From Pollenia angustigena (lineage: Eukaryota > Arthropoda > Insecta > Diptera > Polleniidae): 64,000 bases of DNA. The position numbers were made by a program, and so were the translations under genes. The stretch is taken from positions 246,821,803 to 246,885,802 of the forward strand of contig OV884059.1 in assembly GCA_930367215.1 (NCBI GenBank), read 5' to 3'. Below, piece by piece: positions 1 to 11,804 of the stretch (its first letter is position 1; every line of letters starts with the position of its first letter). The notes beneath the pieces were generated by a model. It was not told where the DNA came from. It saw only the letters and a program-made list of their open reading frames with translations, and searched no databases.

Positions 1-1
1 T

Positions 2-3000
2 AATAGCAGTTCAAAAACCTCGACTCCTAGTTCGAGTACCGTAGGTACTCCAAAATCTGCCCGTAAAAAGAGACCTGCTCCAGCTCCTCCAAAACCGGCC
101 AGGCTCGAACCGTCTCAAGTTCCACAAATACACGTTGATACTGTAAGTACGCAGCCAAAAAACTTGAATAGTTACCCTCTGCAGAGTGAATTGGACTCGA
201 AATTATCCGACGAAGAGAAAGCTTTGTTGGAGGGTAAGACTTTAGACTCACAACACCGTTTAGAATCTGATATATCATTGTCGCCGGCAAAAACGCGAAA
301 TTCTAAGCGACTAATACCATTGGACAAGGAATTACTTGAAGAACACGGTTCATTGCAGTACATTGAAGGGAGTATCAGTCAATGTGATGATTTAAAGCAG
401 CAAAATCAACAAAAATCTTCTGCAGTGCATGAAGAAGAATCCAATGTTGTGTACCGTCGGCTTTTAATACCCCAAAATTTGGAAACTCCAACGCATGAAC
501 ACAATCCGCTTATAGAGGATCTAAGTAAATCTACTTCTCTTGGAGAAAGACAACTAGAGAAACTAAAAGATAATAAAGAAGCCAATAATCGAAACCGACA
601 GTCTCAAATATCAGTTACTTCATCAGGTGCTGATGATAATGATCCGTTGTTTAACAAATCTGCGCATGGGAAGTGGAAACGTCGCAAGGGTCCAGCACCG
701 GCGTTGCCTATACCCCCGCGTAAGGTTCTGCAGATGTTACCACTGCAAGAAATAAAACATGAGTTGGAAATAATCGAAGTACAACAACAGGGTCTGGAAA
801 AGCAGGGCGTTATTCTGGAAAAAATGATACGAGATCGCTGTGAAGGGGAAAATGGTGAACCATTAAATTTTAGTGCACTGCCAGGCGAAAGCGGAGACTC
901 TGCCTCTAATTCAGCACCTGCGGAAAATTCGAAGGAAGTTGAAAATTTAATATTACAACTGTTCGAATTGGTAAATGAGAAAAACGAACTGTTTCGCCGT
1001 CAAGCCGAGCTCATGTACTTGTAAGTGCATTAAACGTAGTGTTTACGTTAAATCTTACTTTAAATTTTATTTTTTACATAGACGTCGACAACATAGACTA
1101 GAACAGGAACAAGCTGATTTAGAATATGAAATTCGCATTTTAATGGCTCAGCCTGAGCGAAACAAAACCGATTCAGATAAAGCTAGAGAAGAAGCCCTAA
1201 TAGAACGATTAGTTGAAGTCGTGCAGTTACGAAATGAAGTGGTGGAATGTCTGGAAATGGATCGACTTCGTGAAGCGGAAGAAGATCAGGTGAGTTATTT
1301 AAAATAAATATTAGTTGAGAAAAATTGTGATTTTTAGTTGAACAATTTTTATTTTTTTTTTTTTTTTTGATATTTTTAGTTAGGCTTGAGTTCATCAAAT
1401 AATGAAATTTTATTCAATTTTTTTGATAATTTTCTTGACTGAGCAGGGGCTCGAACCTGGGTTGAATTTACATGTTTCAAGCTCTAACCTCTGATTCTTG
1501 AAACATGTAAATTCAACCCAGGTTCGAGCCCCAGCTCAGCCAAGAAAATTATCAATAAATTTTAATAAAAATTGAATGTTGTAAAAATTCCTTCCTTCAG
1601 TAAAAATAATTGAATGAAAATTAAATTTGATGAACTCAAGCCTAACTAAAAATATAAAAAAAATTAGTTGATTATTTTATTTCAGAATGCACCTTAAATG
1701 CAATCCGATGTAATGCAACAAATTCGAAATTGAGTTGAGATGTTTACGCAAGTTTTTTGATCCCTGCGATCAAAAATGTCGACTTTTTGTCAAAGAAATT
1801 CATTCAATTTTGAAAAGTTTTTTGCTTCTCCTGTAAAAAAAAAATACAAATTTAGTTACGTCCGTCTGCATTTAAGGTGACGATGCAATTTAGTTTCTGT
1901 GTGTTTGCACACAATGACTCGAATGAGTTGAAATTTTTATCAATCCATTTGATGATTTGTTTTTTGTTTCGTGTTTTATATTTTTTTTGTTTATTATGTA
2001 TGTATAATATAATCACGCTATGCTCCCAGGGGCCGAACACTTAATTTTCACATACACAACACGAATTTTAACAAAACTCTAGAATTTAATTAAGATGACT
2101 TAAAAAGAAAAAAATATTTTAATATGCTTATGTGTATTTGTAAACAAATGCAGCTTTTTGACAGTACTCCCAGCGGTTTTTTGTATTGTCAGAATTAATT
2201 TTTAGAAAAATAGCACATTTGCACAAAAATTAAGCTGGTGTGCTCATAATCAATCATAATATAAACTGCAAATTGGCACAATGACCATCGTGACTACCCT
2301 TAATATTTGGCTTGTAATACTTTTGACTTAAGGCCTAACCATAATATGCAAAGTCTTGCTTAACCTTCTGTCAAAAATTAACAAAAAGTCTCTTAAATGT
2401 ATTTAAAAAAAACAAAATTAAAAAACATTTGATTCCGTACGAAATGTGGGCTTCGCACTTTGCTTAAGCAAATGACAGTTTCATAAAACTTAACAAAAAC
2501 TTTCGTTAAGTTCAATATGGTTTGCCTCATATGATTTACATGTATTCGCACATTTGCTTAAGCTAACTTAAGCAAATTTTGGTTGGGCCTTTATCAGGTG
2601 AACGAACCTGATGATACGAAAATTTTGTTGATATTATGCGTATATGATTATCAGCTGTGATTAAGTCAAAAGGACTGCAAACAAAATATTGAAAACAATT
2701 TTTAATAACTTTTGTAAATTATTTTTTGATGCAAAAATTCTGGAACATAACCTGTAAAATTAAATTATTTTCTTATGTTCCTTTTTTTCTGGTTTTAGTT
2801 TCTGTTGTTGTTGTTGTTGTAGTTGCGAGACCTAAACAGGTGTTGTTGAGTTGACAATCCTTGGTCGGTGTTCGTTGAACTCCGAGTCGTTCCGGTGCGT
2901 AAAACCGATTGTCGTGGGAACGTTTTTTTTTTTTAGTTTCTGTATTATATTCTGCTTTAGTTACTTATGCATCATGTACTATTTTTTATCTTTGGCCTAT

Positions 3001-5185
3001 TAGTATGATTTATGCGTGCATTCATAAAAATATTTTAAATATAATAAAAGTTTACAAAACAAATGTTATTTTTTAAAAATGTATCCTAAATACCCCAAAT
3101 AATAGGCCGTTTACACTACAACGAAATCTTGTACTTACGAAATTTCTAGCCAAATCTAGTTGTTTTTGACTAGATTTCCCATACAAAACAAACGGCATGT
3201 TTTTTGAAAATTAAAACAAGTGAGTGAGTGAGAAATTATATTGAGAACAAAAACAAATTTTCGTTTTTTATTATTGTTGGTCCGGGACTAGTTTCCACTC
3301 CGGCACGGACCAAGACGATTTGGAGCAGGGTTGCCGGAAGGTGCTGCTGGTCTATGTCAGCTGTTTTGGTTATGAAAACAAAATATAGCGTATGCCAAAA
3401 TTGTTGTAAACTCACTCGATTTCGAAGATTTTAAATAAAATCTACAAAATTTCGGCCTGATGTAAATAGGCTATAAGATGTAAATCAATATTTTCAACGG
3501 TACTAGAACGTTGTATATGATTAAAATTTTGTAAATGCTATTAAGAGAAAGTATAAATCGTAAAGAAATATTTCGAACTTGATAACAAGAGGGAATTATC
3601 TCAAAATTTTTATTTTTTCACTTTTTGGAACAAAATGACACGTAATATTAATATCTACCCGCTTTAAAAATATCGTGCTATTTTGTCTATAGTACTATAG
3701 AACTTAATAATCTACAGATAAAAAAAAAATCATCAAATTCGATTTAGTAGTGCTAGCTGCACAGCTGCAGCCGATTTCTTCCTTTTAATAAAGCATCCCA
3801 CAATTGCGTGGCAACCCTGGCAATTCTAGTTGACCAAAATTTGAGTCATAAACTTTTAGTAATATAACGATAATTTATCTTTCAAATAAAAAAAAAAACT
3901 GATAAACGATTTAAATATTAACTTCTGAGCTGCTTTAGTTTATGCCTCTAGTGTATATTTAAATTTAATTTCCACTGAAATTTTTCTTAAATTTTATTTC
4001 AAATCCAATTTAGTTTTTTATGAATACGACAGTAAGTTTTCAAATTATTATTGGTGTCTTTTCTGAAAATACGCTTTTCTTTAAAATATTTTTATGGAAA
4101 ATTCAAAAATATTATTGAAGCGCAATCCGAATAGAAGGCAATACATAGTTTAATTACACTTTAGGAAACAAAACAACTACAAGTAAAATATAACACTTCT
4201 TTGAAAAACTTTGAAATTTCAATTTATGTTTAAATAAGATGCGTTCGAGAACACAAAAGTTTTTACTATTTTTAACTGAACTTTACTGCATTTTACATTG
4301 CTTTCGCGTTCTCAAAATGCAGTTAATGAGAACACAAATTGTGAGCGTATAGTGACAGTTATTGACTGAGTACTTACAAATTTTTAATATAGAAATTTTT
4401 GCAGTAAAATTTAGTAAAACAAAAAACTTGTAAGTGAAGCTAAATACGAACTTTAAAGCTTTTTTTGTTATGTGAATTTTTAAAAGTTGTAAAAGTTTAA
4501 AATATTTGGGTTATAGAACTGCACTTGTTTTTTAAGTAATCAATAGCAAGAAATTATTTATGTTCTTTTGAATAAATTAACCTAGACACAAATTAGCAAC
4601 ATCAAATAAAATTAAAAAAAAAAAACAAATATGAAAGATTACATAAAATAACTTTTTTTGTATTTTTCAAAAATGTTCGTGTTATACAAAGTATTTAATT
4701 AAGTAGTCAGTCCAAAATGTAAACATTTTTCAATACTTAAATAATTTTCCATCAGGTGTTGCCTATCTTTTACGATTTTTTTTTTTTTTTTATAAATTTT
4801 GGGTAATTTTTCAGTTTATTCATTAACTGCATTTAAATTTAAAAGTTCTTAAACGCACCCATTAATATAGATACATATGTGCCTCGTTATTTCAGAGCAT
4901 CAAACAACGTTTGGAGTCGCATATAGCAAAAAGAGAAGACGATTCGATCACTAGAAAAACACCTACAAAGCTTTCGAAAAAGGAGAAAAAGAAACAAAAG
5001 GAAGCCAAGAAGCTTATTAAAAGCAAAAAACTAGATGCAGACAAGGTATATTCATATTTAATGTATTTCTCAATTATATTTCTAATATAACCTATTTTTA
5101 TTTTACTGATTAGGATGCCGACGAAACTGAATTTAATGCGGATAAGCAAAAATCCAGAAAGAAAAAGAAGTTATTAATCTTTTAG
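2..5185 (+). CDS. MICAL-like: MICAL-like protein, 3' part (bMERB domain), 5' end outside window
   Basis: Four coding segments with GT-AG junctions: 2-1020, 1082-1289, 4896-5045 and 5114-5185 (TAG), 482 residues in the window. The first segment is open from the window edge, so the N-terminal part (calponin-homology and LIM domains in this family) lies upstream. Seen: a proline/lysine-rich low-complexity stretch, then from about base 670 a long charged coiled coil (LPLQEIKHELEIIEVQQQGLE, LFELVNEKNELFRRQAELMYL, RRQHRLEQEQADLEYEIRIL, ALIERLVEVVQLRNEVVECL, EMDRLREAEEDQ). This is the bMERB (DUF3585) block of MICAL and MICAL-like proteins, an effector domain for Rab8/10/13-type GTPases on recycling endosomes. 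The last two exons add a lysine-rich tail ending KKKKLLIF. Family identity is firm; the exact fly orthologue name is inferred from family resemblance. Confidence 0.92.
1372..1653. repeat. Foldback MITE with tRNA T-loop-like motif, in MICAL-like intron 2
   Basis: Almost the whole element is a hairpin. The outer arms (TTAGTTAGGCTTGAGTTCAT and its complement near 1630-1650) and the inner arms (1440-1480 against 1497-1538) pair. The inner arm contains GGTTCGAGCCCC, which fits the pol III B-box consensus, on both strands because it is palindromic. A second, diverged copy lies at 36384-36976. No coding capacity. Confidence 0.75.
2331..2590. mobile_element. Harbinger-like MITE, AGGCCYAACC family, copy 1
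   Basis: Terminal inverted repeats AGGCCTAACCATAATATGC and its imperfect complement, flanked by TTA at 2328-2330 and 2591-2593. The interior shares CTTAAGCAAATG and CCGTACGGAAT-like blocks with copies at 6314-6584 and 57336-57604. TWA target duplications are typical of PIF/Harbinger; no ORF. Confidence 0.85.
2803..2934. repeat. Dispersed (GTT)n-headed repeat
   Basis: A GTT microsatellite leads into a GC-richer block (TTGACAATCCTTGGTCGGTG ... GTTCCGGTGCGTAAAACCGA ... TCGTGGGAACG) ending in a T tract. The block resembles a dispersed repeat common in calyptrate and tephritid fly genomes; I recognise the pattern but cannot name a family from sequence alone. Confidence 0.5.
2936..4894. other. AT-rich remainder of MICAL-like intron 2
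   Basis: No coding region supported. Long A/T tracts dominate. A GC-richer patch at 3275-3360 has no repeat partner or ORF context that I can see. Confidence 0.5.
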
Positions 5186-5206
5186 TCTAAAAAAATCTTT
5201 CTCTAA

Positions 5207-5235
5207 AATAAAATCCTTTTGAGTTTTGCAATAAA
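5207..5235 (+). terminator. Two AATAAA signals after MICAL-like stop
   Basis: AATAAA at 5207-5212 and 5230-5235, 22 and 45 bases after the TAG. Suitably placed as poly(A) signals for the gene upstream. Confidence 0.6.
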
Positions 5236-5677
5236 TATTTTCTTCGATGTGATAAATCAGGCCAATTTTAAGTTTTGTGAAAATATTGTTTTAATTTTAG
5301 TTCCATCGTTTAAAAACGAATGTTGTTACTAAACTGTTTAAGGTCATTTTCAAAATAATGCAATTTCCATTTCGTTATTTGAAATTCAAAATTTCTCTTT
5401 ATGAAAGTAAAAATAAAGCAAAAAAAAAAAAAAAACATATGCATACTTTTTTCTTAAGTATTTCTATTATATTTTAAGAATTAATTAAATATTTAATATG
5501 TCCATAATCTCATGTTAATTTTATGTCAAAAGCACTTTACCTTCCTTTATTTTATAGTCTTTGTTTTTTTATTTAATTGTATTTATCCTCAAATTACAAA
5601 AATTTTACCAATATCGAAAAAGCATTCAATTAGAGGATAAATATCCTTATACATATATATTTATATGTATATATATG

Positions 5678-6000
5678 TATATCGTTAGCTAAAATGCAAA
5701 AAGGCGTAACTAACAATAAATGCAAATCGAGTTTTTGATTGATTGTTTGAATGCCATTTAACAATATGCTTTGACATACTTTTATACTTCTGCGAAATAA
5801 GTGCAAATCGACGTAATTACACATTTTTTATAACAAAATATAATAAAAGGCATTTCTTTGAAAATTGTTATATGGATGACTTATCTATCAATGCATGTTT
5901 TTCTGACATCTTTATAGTTTTAATTTTACAAAGTTTTTTGCTTCTTCTGTAAAATTATATTTTGTTACTTACGCCTTTTTACATTTTAGCTAACGATATA
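5678..6000. repeat. Inverted-repeat MITE (about 33-bp arms)
   Basis: TATATCGTTAGCTAAAATGC...AAAAAGGCGTAA at the left is matched by its complement at 5964-6000. The interior is AT-rich with no conserved ORF; short ORFs on both strands are incidental. Confidence 0.7.
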
Positions 6001-6313
6001 TATTTATAGTTATTTATGTTATTACAAGAATATAAAAATTAATAAAATTAAATGAAAAAATGTTATTTCTTTAAAAAAAATATTAATTAAATTTAGATTG
6101 TTATTTTTTATACATAAAATATCAGAACTGCGTTCCTGGAGCATATTAATGCCCCTATTGCGGTTCTCCACTTTTGTAACAGTTTGGTTGTCTTTGATAA
6201 ATTCACATTGCCATTCTCAACTAAACTGGCAGTTGGCTATTCAGTTATGTATCAGTTTGTTTCGTGGTATTGCCGTTTTCAACTTTGTAAACGTTTGGTC
6301 GACAAAAATGTTA

Positions 6314-6584
6314 AGGCCCAACCACAATATGCTTAAGTTGGCTTAAGCGGATGAGCGAATACATGTAAATTATATGCGGCAAACCATATTGAACTTAAGG
6401 AAACTTTTTGCTAAGTTTAATGAAACTGTCATTTGCTTAAGCAAGGTGCGAATCTAATCGCACATTCCGTACGGAATCAAATGTTTTTTTATTTTGTTTT
6501 TGTTTTCTTAAATACATTTGAGAGACTTTTTTTTTAATTTTTGACAGTAGGTTAAGCAAGACTATGCATATTATGGTTGAGCCT
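6314..6584. mobile_element. Harbinger-like MITE, AGGCCYAACC family, copy 2
   Basis: TIR AGGCCCAACCACAATATGC / complement, flanked by TTA at 6311-6313 and 6585-6587. The sister copy of the host element (inner copy, about 7665-7690) shows the uninterrupted target GTTAAATACACAC, which confirms the 3-bp duplication. Confidence 0.88.
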
Positions 6585-6919
6585 TTAAATACACACAACT
6601 GCTAAAAAGTAGTTGTGTTATTGGCAGTTAAAGTTTATTTGATTTATACCCCTATTGCGGTTCTCCACTCAACTCAGTTTGGTCGTGTTGGAGTCAACCC
6701 AACTTATGCACAACCAAACTCATTTTAGGTATTGTGATACCCAACTGTATTTAGTTGAGTTTGTTATAAAGTTGCCAACTTAAAATATCGATTTGCCAAC
6801 TTTAAATATAACGTTTGACAAGTGAAAATTTTATAAAATTAAATAATTTTTTAAACTAAAAGTTTTTTTAATTGTTGTGTTAAGTATTTATAATTGATAT
6901 TAGTGTCGATTTATTTTAT

Positions 6920-7012
6920 GATGATGAAAAGGAAAACTCTTGTATAGATGCGCTACCTACAAGAAGACAAATTCGTGATGATTCCAACCCTCTTGAACTT
7001 CCCAGTGCCAAG
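6920..7012 (+). pseudogene. Harbinger transposase N-terminal exon remnant
   Basis: The 31-codon stretch reads DDEKENSCIDALPTRRQIRD then DSNPLELPSAK, followed by TAA or a GTAAG donor. RRxIRDxSNPLELP resembles the block that starts insect HARBI1-like transposases upstream of the DDE domain. No DDE catalytic domain remains. A second, mutated copy is on the - strand at 8389-8510 (in-frame stop after IRD). Confidence 0.65.
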
Positions 7013-7369
7013 TAAGAACTTATAATAAATAACGAAACTTTCTTGTGCCTGATGAGTTCTTCTTCTGGTTGGGGTAGCTGTTTGCCAATCGGCTGGTTGT
7101 ATTATTGGTTCAACTGACTCAGTAAAATTGTCACTTGATGGTGGAATATTTTCAACACCAAATACTTGGCTGGACTTTCAATACAAGAGCTGCGAAACTA
7201 TCCTCAAGGCTATTTAATGGAACTACTTGCGATAGCACTCCCCCTGTCCCTTGAGTGTTTCTTTTATTTTTGGCAAGTTTTTTCTTTATACTTGCCTTGT
7301 AGTGTATCCAAAACTATGCCAAGAATACTATAAGTAGATTAAGAAGATTATAAGTGCTTAAAAGGAGTT

Positions 7370-7505
7370 CTTTTCGTGGTCCCAAACTATTTAACTCCAC
7401 TATTAACTGTTCCCATAACTCCTTACATGCATTTTTCATCATACCAAACTTTGGTGTTTTCCGCGAGCATTTTCTTAGCTTCTCTAAATAACCTGGACAA
7501 GCCGC
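7370..7505 (-). pseudogene. Myb/SANT-like DNA-binding domain remnant of Harbinger element
   Basis: On the - strand one frame reads KFGMMKNACKELWEQLIVEL then NSLGPRKE. W...L...LN..GP matches the Myb/SANT-like second protein encoded by many Harbinger transposons. The upstream helix is frame-broken here; the outer copy preserves FELLVKRNLEIVRGKHQFGM. Identification rests on motif spacing only. Confidence 0.55.
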
Positions 7506-8770
7506 TCAAATTGAGCTTTGGTTTTTATTTTCAAACTAATAAAAGTTTTTAAAAATAGCAAAAAAGTTAATACAAAAATGTAAACATTTCTCCATTTTGT
7601 TTTCGAATTTCACCGAATTTAAAAAAAAAATAAACTTTAACTGCCAATAACACAACTACTTTTTAGCAGTTGTGTGTATTTAACATTTTTGTCGACCAAA
7701 CTTTTACAAAGTTGAAAACGGCAATACCACGAAACAAACAGATACACAACTGAATAGCCAACTGCCAGTTGAGTTGAGAATGGCAATGTGAATTTATCAA
7801 AGACAACCAAACTTACAAAAGTGGAGAACCGCAATAGGGGCATTAATTTCGGTGAAAATCGAAAACAAAATGGAGAAATCGTATGTATAAATTTTTGTAA
7901 TAACTATTTCGGTTTTTTTAAAAACTTTTATTAGTTTGAAAATAAAAACGAAAGCTTAATTTGAGCTTCTCGTCAAGAGAAACTTAGAAATTGTTCGCGG
8001 AAAACACCAGTTTGGTATGATGAAAAATTCATGTAACAAAAAATTTTTAAACACTTATAATTTTCTTAATCTAATTATAATATTCTTGGCACAGGTTTGG
8101 ATACATTACAAGGCAAGTATAAAAAAAAACTTGCCAAAAATAAAAGAAACACTCAAGCGACGGGGGAGGGCTATCACAAGAAGTTTTATTAAATAGCCTT
8201 AAGGATACTGTTTCGCAGCTCTTGTATTGCAAGTCCGGCCAAGTATTTGGTGTTGAAAATATTCCACCATCAAGTGACAATTTTACTGAGTCACTTTAAC
8301 CAATAATACAGCCAGAAGATTCGCCAACAGCTACCCCAACCAGAAGAGGAACTCATCCGGCACAAGAAAGTTTCGTTACTTATTAGGAATTCTTACTTGG
8401 CACTGGAAAGTTCAAGAGGGTTGGACTAATCACGAATTTGTCTTCTTGTATGTAGAGCATTCATACAAGAGTTTTCTTTTTCATCAACATAAATAAATTG
8501 ACACTAATATCAATTATAAATACTTTTTATTCAACACAACAATTAGAAATACTTTTAGTTTAAAAAATTATTTAATTTTATAAAATTTTCACTTGTCAAA
8601 CGTTATATTTAAAGTTGGCAAATCGATATTTTAAGTTGGCAACTTTAAAGCAAACTCAACTAAAAACAGTTGAGTATCACAATACCTAAAATGAGTTTGG
8701 TTGTGCATAAGTTGGGTTGACTCCAACACGACCAAACTGAGTTGAGTGGAGAACCGCAATAGGGGCATAA

Positions 8771-9207
8771 TTTTGTTCAAAAATTTAAAAAAATGTATTT
8801 TATCACATAAGGCCACTTGCCGTATCTATGGAAGAAGTCTTAATATTCCTTTGCTTTAATCGGGAAATAAATATGATCTTAATTACCATGGTATTGCAAC
8901 ATTGAGTATTATACCTCAACTATTCGAAAAAATGATCATCAAAATCTCTGTTTCCAAGTTTCAAATTTAATTTCCTCTTAACAGAATGGGTTTCAACATT
9001 TATGTTTTACTATATATAACTAATCTCTATCTGCTCACAACCACCTTAATCGTGGGTTTATCTAACAAATACAAACTGATTAAATATACATTGGGGCCTA
9101 ATTACCGCATTCGACATCGAGTAAGCTATCGTAACGAGTTAACTATCGCATTTTTCTGCATACGATAGACACTGACATATCAAATGAAAACTCGAGAGAT
9201 ATAACCG
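8771..9207. other. Gap between Harbinger nest and next MITE
   Basis: AT-rich. At 9092-9118 GGGGCCTAATTACCGCATTC matches one end of the CGATATCGATCG mini-palindrome family seen at 10716 and 16975; its other end is not clear. Confidence 0.35.
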
Positions 9208-10083
9208 GGTGTGTTCTAGAATCCGAATCCACTCGAAAGTGGATAACTTTAGCATTTTTGGTGTTCTGCATTTCACATCCACAAGTTTTTATTCGTTTTC
9301 AATTAGAGTAGTAATGGGTTGGTGAAAGTAAAAAATATCGACTTTTATTCTAATATTTGATTACATTTTTAACAAAAAAATAAATTTTGTTTTTAGCTTA
9401 AAATCTTGTTTATCCAATTTAATCAAAAAAATATCGTATCTAAAATACAAAAGTCCTTAACTTACCCTAAATTTAAAATCGACTTATTCATTATTTTGAT
9501 GTAATTACAGCTTATTTTTTTTAACGATTTTTATGTTATTTTTAGAAAATTTGTTTTTTTAATCGATTTAGCGATCTCAAATTAGTTTTTTTGTTTGTTT
9601 AAAATTTTGCAATTTTTCGCGAATTTTAGCCATGTTCGCGATTTGTTTCAGAAAGTTTTCTGATTCTTTACAGCTTTAACGATTTATAATAAATAGTATA
9701 TCATGCCGATGTTAGCAAATTTTTGAGAATTTCCGCGAATTTATCAATTTTTACCTAATTTTTGCCAATCCTTATAGTTATAGGGACTTTTAATCAATTA
9801 TATGGCTGGTTTGAAATACTAAAAATTTACGCGATTTTTCGCATGTTCGCAATAGAATCTATTTTTTCCTGTGATTCTTTACAGCTTTCACGATTTTAAA
9901 AAAATATTAAACATTGCTATCATGCTGCGGTTAGCAAATTAGCGATCTTTAGTCCAAAAAAAGTTTTTTCGAACAAAAACTTCGAATACACAAAAACATG
10001 CGGATTCGAGAAGACCAATTTGTGAATTATGCGGATTTAAAAAATTTTTCGATTTCAATTCGAGTCGAAACCTAGAACATACC
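9208..10083. mobile_element. Inverted-repeat element, GGTRTGTTCTAG termini
   Basis: GGTGTGTTCTAGAATCCGAA at the left faces the complement of GGTATGTTCTAGGTTTCGAC at the right. The interior has repeated CGCGAATTT / TTTCGCG blocks and no ORF. No clear target duplication, so ends and class are approximate. Confidence 0.5.
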
Positions 10084-10469
10084 TGAATGTCTTTGGTTTC
10101 TCGATATCGAATGCTATCATCTCAAATTACGATACATTTCAATCGATATCGAGAGCCATGATACCAAAATAGGCTTTTGAATGTTCAATTTTATTTACTC
10201 GGTTTTACTGATAACAGCATAAAATACATATATTCATACCCATGGCGAATTCGTGTAGGCGGTGGTGGCGATACTTCAACAAGTACAACACCGATTTGTC
10301 AAAAACACAAGCAACTTTTGACATTCCTCTCTCTAAATTAGAAAAAAAGTAGCACGCTGTGCTTTTAACGCCACCTGAAAAATGAATTCACCTAGTTTAT
10401 ATCTAAGCAAGAGTACACGTCAAATAACTGAGCAACAACTGTTTCGAATCAATTAAAATTTTTATTGAC

Positions 10470-10687
10470 GGGCATGTTCGAGAAATTGAAATCGAACGAG
10501 ATTTTAACTTCAATTATTTAGAAAATGGCCGTAGTGTTTCCTGGTTTTAAGAGCTGTTCCAGTAAAGCTAATTGGTGCTCAAAATACCAAGCAGATAAAA
10601 TGGAATTTTTATATGAACTTCAGTACTGGGTCGTTTTTAAAATTTGCTCTTTTAAATCCACTTCATTTTGATTTCTAGAACATGCCC
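10470..10687. repeat. Short inverted-repeat MITE, GGGCATGTTC termini
   Basis: GGGCATGTTCGAGAAATTGA on the left and TTTCTAGAACATGCCC on the right. A similar AACATGCC terminus occurs at the right end of the foldback near 49095-49106. Confidence 0.5.
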
Positions 10688-10770
10688 GTTAATCTCACAT
10701 GTACGCTACATTTCCGGGGGGCAAACTACGTCATTCGATATCGATCGAAAATTCTATTTAAATTGTATTG

Positions 10771-10983
10771 TGTTAGAATTTAATCCTCTTGTTGAATAAA
10801 AAGACAATACTTCTTTACAGTTCAAACGTTTATTGATGAGTGAGTTCATTTCAGTTAGATTCAAAAAACATAAGTATGTATAGTACAAAAAGAATATAAA
10901 AAGCAAAAGAAGAAAAAACATAGTAGTAAAATATTAGCATTGTAACACAGAGTTGCATTGTATATGCACATTACATCTCAACA
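10771..10983 (-). repeat. Copia 3' LTR
   Basis: 213 bp; matches the other LTR except ACACAG for AAACAG near the end. Flanked outside by TATTG. Confidence 0.95.
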
Positions 10984-11037
10984 CTTCTCCTCAATGCCAA
11001 TATTTATATTTAAATACAATATAAACTTTTATAAGCA

Positions 11038-11441
11038 TCAATTAATTAAACCCAAAAGTTTCAGAAAACGATCATGGTTGACCTTCTGTAGATTCTTGGT
11101 CAATATATCTGCAACCATAAACTTAGTGTTGCAATATTTCAAACTTATCAGTTTCCTTTCATACAAATCTCTAACGTGGTGGTACCTTATGTCAATGTGT
11201 TTACTACGAGCATGGTATATAGGGTTCTTTACGAGTTGCAATGCTCCCATATTATCGCCCTGGATCTCAATGACAGCACTATTGCATAATTTTACTTCCT
11301 GCAGTAATTTACCAACGTATGTTGCTTCCTTGGCTGCAGAAGATAAAGCCATATACTCTGCCTCAGTACTTGATAATGCTACTGACTGTTGTTTTCGGCT
11401 TTCCCACGAAAAAGCTGCACCTCCAAAAAGAAAAGTGTATC
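11038..11441 (-). pseudogene. Copia RNase H, C-terminal part
   Basis: Reads as RNase H downstream half: ALSSAAKEATYVGKLLQEVK, IEIQGDNMGAL, HARSKHIDIRYHHVRDL, ending LLGLIN at the stop. It is separated from its N-terminal half (13079 onward) by the 1.6-kb insertion 11445-13075; deleting the insert plus one CTG leaves the frame continuous, which dates the insertion after Copia. Confidence 0.88.
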
Positions 11442-11804
11442 CTGGAGGCTTATTCTGAATTGCGATGCGAAAATCAATGCGATGCGCAAATGAAATGCGA
11501 TGCGAAAGAAAATTGGTATTCTGTTAGACTTTCGCAATCGCATTCGCAATTTATTTCAAATTGTGGCAACGCTGCTCAAATATACGTAAGTGTCAATAAA
11601 TGCAAATTAAAAATAAATAAATTGTTTGTGTTTGGCTGTGAAAATTGTTTAAAAAATATATTTAGGACATTCTGTAATAAGAAAAAATAATAAAAATTGA
11701 TTTTGTGGCACTGCGGTTCGACGACGAAGAAAATGTTTTGTGTGTACTTTAAAATAGGCCCAAACCTATTAAAATTAAAGTTGAAGGCAAATATTTTTTA
11801 ACTG

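Larger units (their letters stand above)
6647..7842. mobile_element. PIF/Harbinger-like element, inner inverted copy (TSD TTA)
   Basis: Starts TACCCCTATTGCGGTTCTCC and ends with the complement, flanked by TTA at 6644-6646 and 7843-7845. Its left end is the outer element's right-end type and vice versa, so it sits in inverted orientation inside its own relative. Length 1196 bp. Coding remnants: a transposase N-terminal block on + (6920-7012) and a Myb/SANT-like block on - (about 7370-7505). Confidence 0.9.
6150..8767. mobile_element. PIF/Harbinger-like element, outer copy (TSD TAA)
   Basis: TIR TGCCCCTATTGCGGTTCTCC at 6150 and its complement ending 8767, flanked by TAA (6147-6149, 8768-8770). 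Without inserted copies it is about 1.15 kb. It is interrupted by a second copy of the same family (6647-7842) and by a MITE (6314-6584). It keeps decayed transposase (8389-8510, - strand) and Myb/SANT-like (about 7960-8040, + strand) coding blocks, so both Harbinger ORFs once existed. Confidence 0.88.

Noticed and set aside
172..363. Short ORFs on the - strand within the MICAL-like exon
   Set aside because: They are antisense shadows of the clearly coding + strand bMERB gene.
1436..1540. Possible tRNA gene because of GGTTCGAGCCCC
   Set aside because: The sequence is a palindromic hairpin; no acceptor stem, anticodon arm or A box in the right place.
2606..2625. CTGATGATACGAAAA as a second hammerhead core
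   Set aside because: There is no room for stem II between CTGATGA and GAAA, and no stem I partner.
3228..3434. 68-codon ORF
   Set aside because: Lies in intron 2, no domain, composition not coding-like.
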